From the NCBI GenBank assembly GCA_905182615.1, contig CAJJCG010000058.1:1-32352 (forward strand): a stretch of DNA of 32,352 bases, in the 5' to 3' direction. Shown here piece after piece: positions 31,711-32,352 of this stretch. A program made the translations under genes and the position numbers. The first letter of the stretch is position 1. Each line of letters starts with the position of its first letter. Source of the stretch: Alphaproteobacteria bacterium UBA2964 (GTDB lineage Bacteria > Pseudomonadota > Alphaproteobacteria > MPNO01 > UBA2964). Below the pieces are notes generated by a model that saw only the letters and a program-made list of their open reading frames with translations, searched no databases and was not told the DNA's origin.

Positions 31711-32352
31711 CGCGTATTCAGACCTAACACTTTAGCGATCGTATCGGCGGCCAGCTTGTAATCGGCCTCGCTATAATGCGTGCTCGCGGCATAGGTGAGA
31801 TCGCTGGGTTTAGCATGAGCATCAAAGGCGGATTCGAGATCGATTGCGGTAATGCCGGTTTCCTTCTCCAAGGCGAGTATCTAGTTTTTACGAACTGGTG
31901 CCGCTTTAACTGAAGGCGCATCCAGCGTAAAAAATCGTGGTGGATACGGCAAATAGACAAACGCCAGTCTGCCGCCCCAACCGGAAATTGTGGCGCGGCC
32001 TTTGATCAATCCCTTGCCGTACTTAGCAATCAAGTCACCGCCTTTTGGCCCTGCGAAGGCGCCGGTGGTGCAATTCGATATCGTAAATTCTGCAGCCGCA
32101 GGATTCTAAAGACCATGCTCTCTCGCCAATTGGGTTTTTGCCAAGCACGGCGACGAGACCGGACAGTGCCTTTTAGATTTCGGACTGGCGGCTACTCAAC
32201 GAGTGCGCGAATTTAGCGTCTGTCAGATAGTGTCGCAGGACCGGATTGCGGCGTTCATTCCGCAGATTCTCGATATCGTTGTTGTAAAAGAACCAGAAGT
32301 TTTAATCGAGCGCTATATTCCCGCAGGCCAGAAAACATAAAAAGCGGCCCAT
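31707..32352 (-). pseudogene. Degraded SGNH-hydrolase-like gene, cut by the window end
   Basis: In the minus strand a decayed protein can be followed: NFWFFYNNDIENLRNERRNP and VLRHYLTDAKFAHSLSSRQS, a stop, ALSGLVAVLGKNPIGERAW, a frameshift near 32105, AEFTISNCTTGAF and GRATISGWGGRLAFVYLPYP, a TAG near 31881, then HYSEADYKLAADTIAKVLGL to the TAA at 31707. The FxYxxND motif and the terminal DxxHYS-like end resemble SGNH/GDSL-type hydrolases, often linked to acylation of surface sugars. At least three in-frame stops and one frameshift show it is dead. The 5' part lies outside the window. Confidence 0.6.

Noticed and set aside
1-32352. Whole-genome UGA recoding to Trp
   Set aside because: der, radA, mlaE, the L,D-transpeptidase gene, the transglutaminase-like gene and the MFS gene all end naturally at TGA at expected family lengths.
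1-32352. CRISPR arrays, toxin-antitoxin or restriction-type defence genes
   Set aside because: No regularly spaced repeats or recognisable defence protein domains were seen in any frame.

Overview
The window reads as chromosomal DNA of an alphaproteobacterium. The evidence is a DUF2794 protein, the alphaproteobacterial YfgM-like/bamB/der cluster, a radA-cvpA-purF-SDR order, MlaE/MlaF next to alr and dnaB, and a short Arg-rich protein of the type usually found in this class. Base composition is moderate and GTG/TTG starts are fairly common. No phage, CRISPR array or plasmid replication gene was seen. TGA is a normal stop here (der, radA, mlaE, the L,D-transpeptidase gene, the MFS gene and others).

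Layout. (a) 1-457: the end of a degraded, internally deleted IS3-type element. (b) 458-3699: a FkbM-like methyltransferase, type II isopentenyl-diphosphate isomerase (fni), a NUDIX hydrolase and a DUF2794 protein. (c) 3885-7245: a three-gene envelope/ribosome operon, YfgM-like protein, bamB, der. (d) 15732 down to 7259 on the minus strand: eight genes with gaps of -4 to 42 nt (dnaB, alr, mlaE, mlaF, radA, cvpA, purF, SDR), probably one operon. Its leader (15733-16083) has no convincing gene but holds a perfect DnaA-box match. (e) 16084-18850: a mannose-1-phosphate guanylyltransferase/isomerase gene broken by one TGA, a TauE/SafE permease, and HspQ. (f) 19062-20359: an Ala-rich Lpp/OprI-like lipoprotein converging with an ErfK/YbiS-like L,D-transpeptidase, a plausible substrate/enzyme pair tethering the outer membrane to peptidoglycan. 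(g) 20578-27591: UbiX-like flavin prenyltransferase, transglutaminase-like protein, amidase, MFS transporter plus NUDIX hydrolase, an acidic coiled-coil gene with an early TGA, and an HpaB-family flavin monooxygenase. (h) 27604-32352: tRNA-Thr(GGT), a small basic protein, then a decaying zone with a second, inverted copy of the IS-derived element inside a split gene. Three intact genes follow (NMT1-like binding protein, GST, class II aldolase), and then an SGNH-hydrolase-like pseudogene.

The most notable observations are the two copies of one already-dead, internally deleted IS3 derivative in inverted orientation 28 kb apart, carrying the same nonsense codons and the same 51-bp flank; the Lpp/L,D-transpeptidase pair; two otherwise intact reading frames each interrupted by one TGA in the same GGC-TGA-AA context; and the dnaB-led eight-gene operon. 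I did not find a clearly new defence or biosynthetic system.
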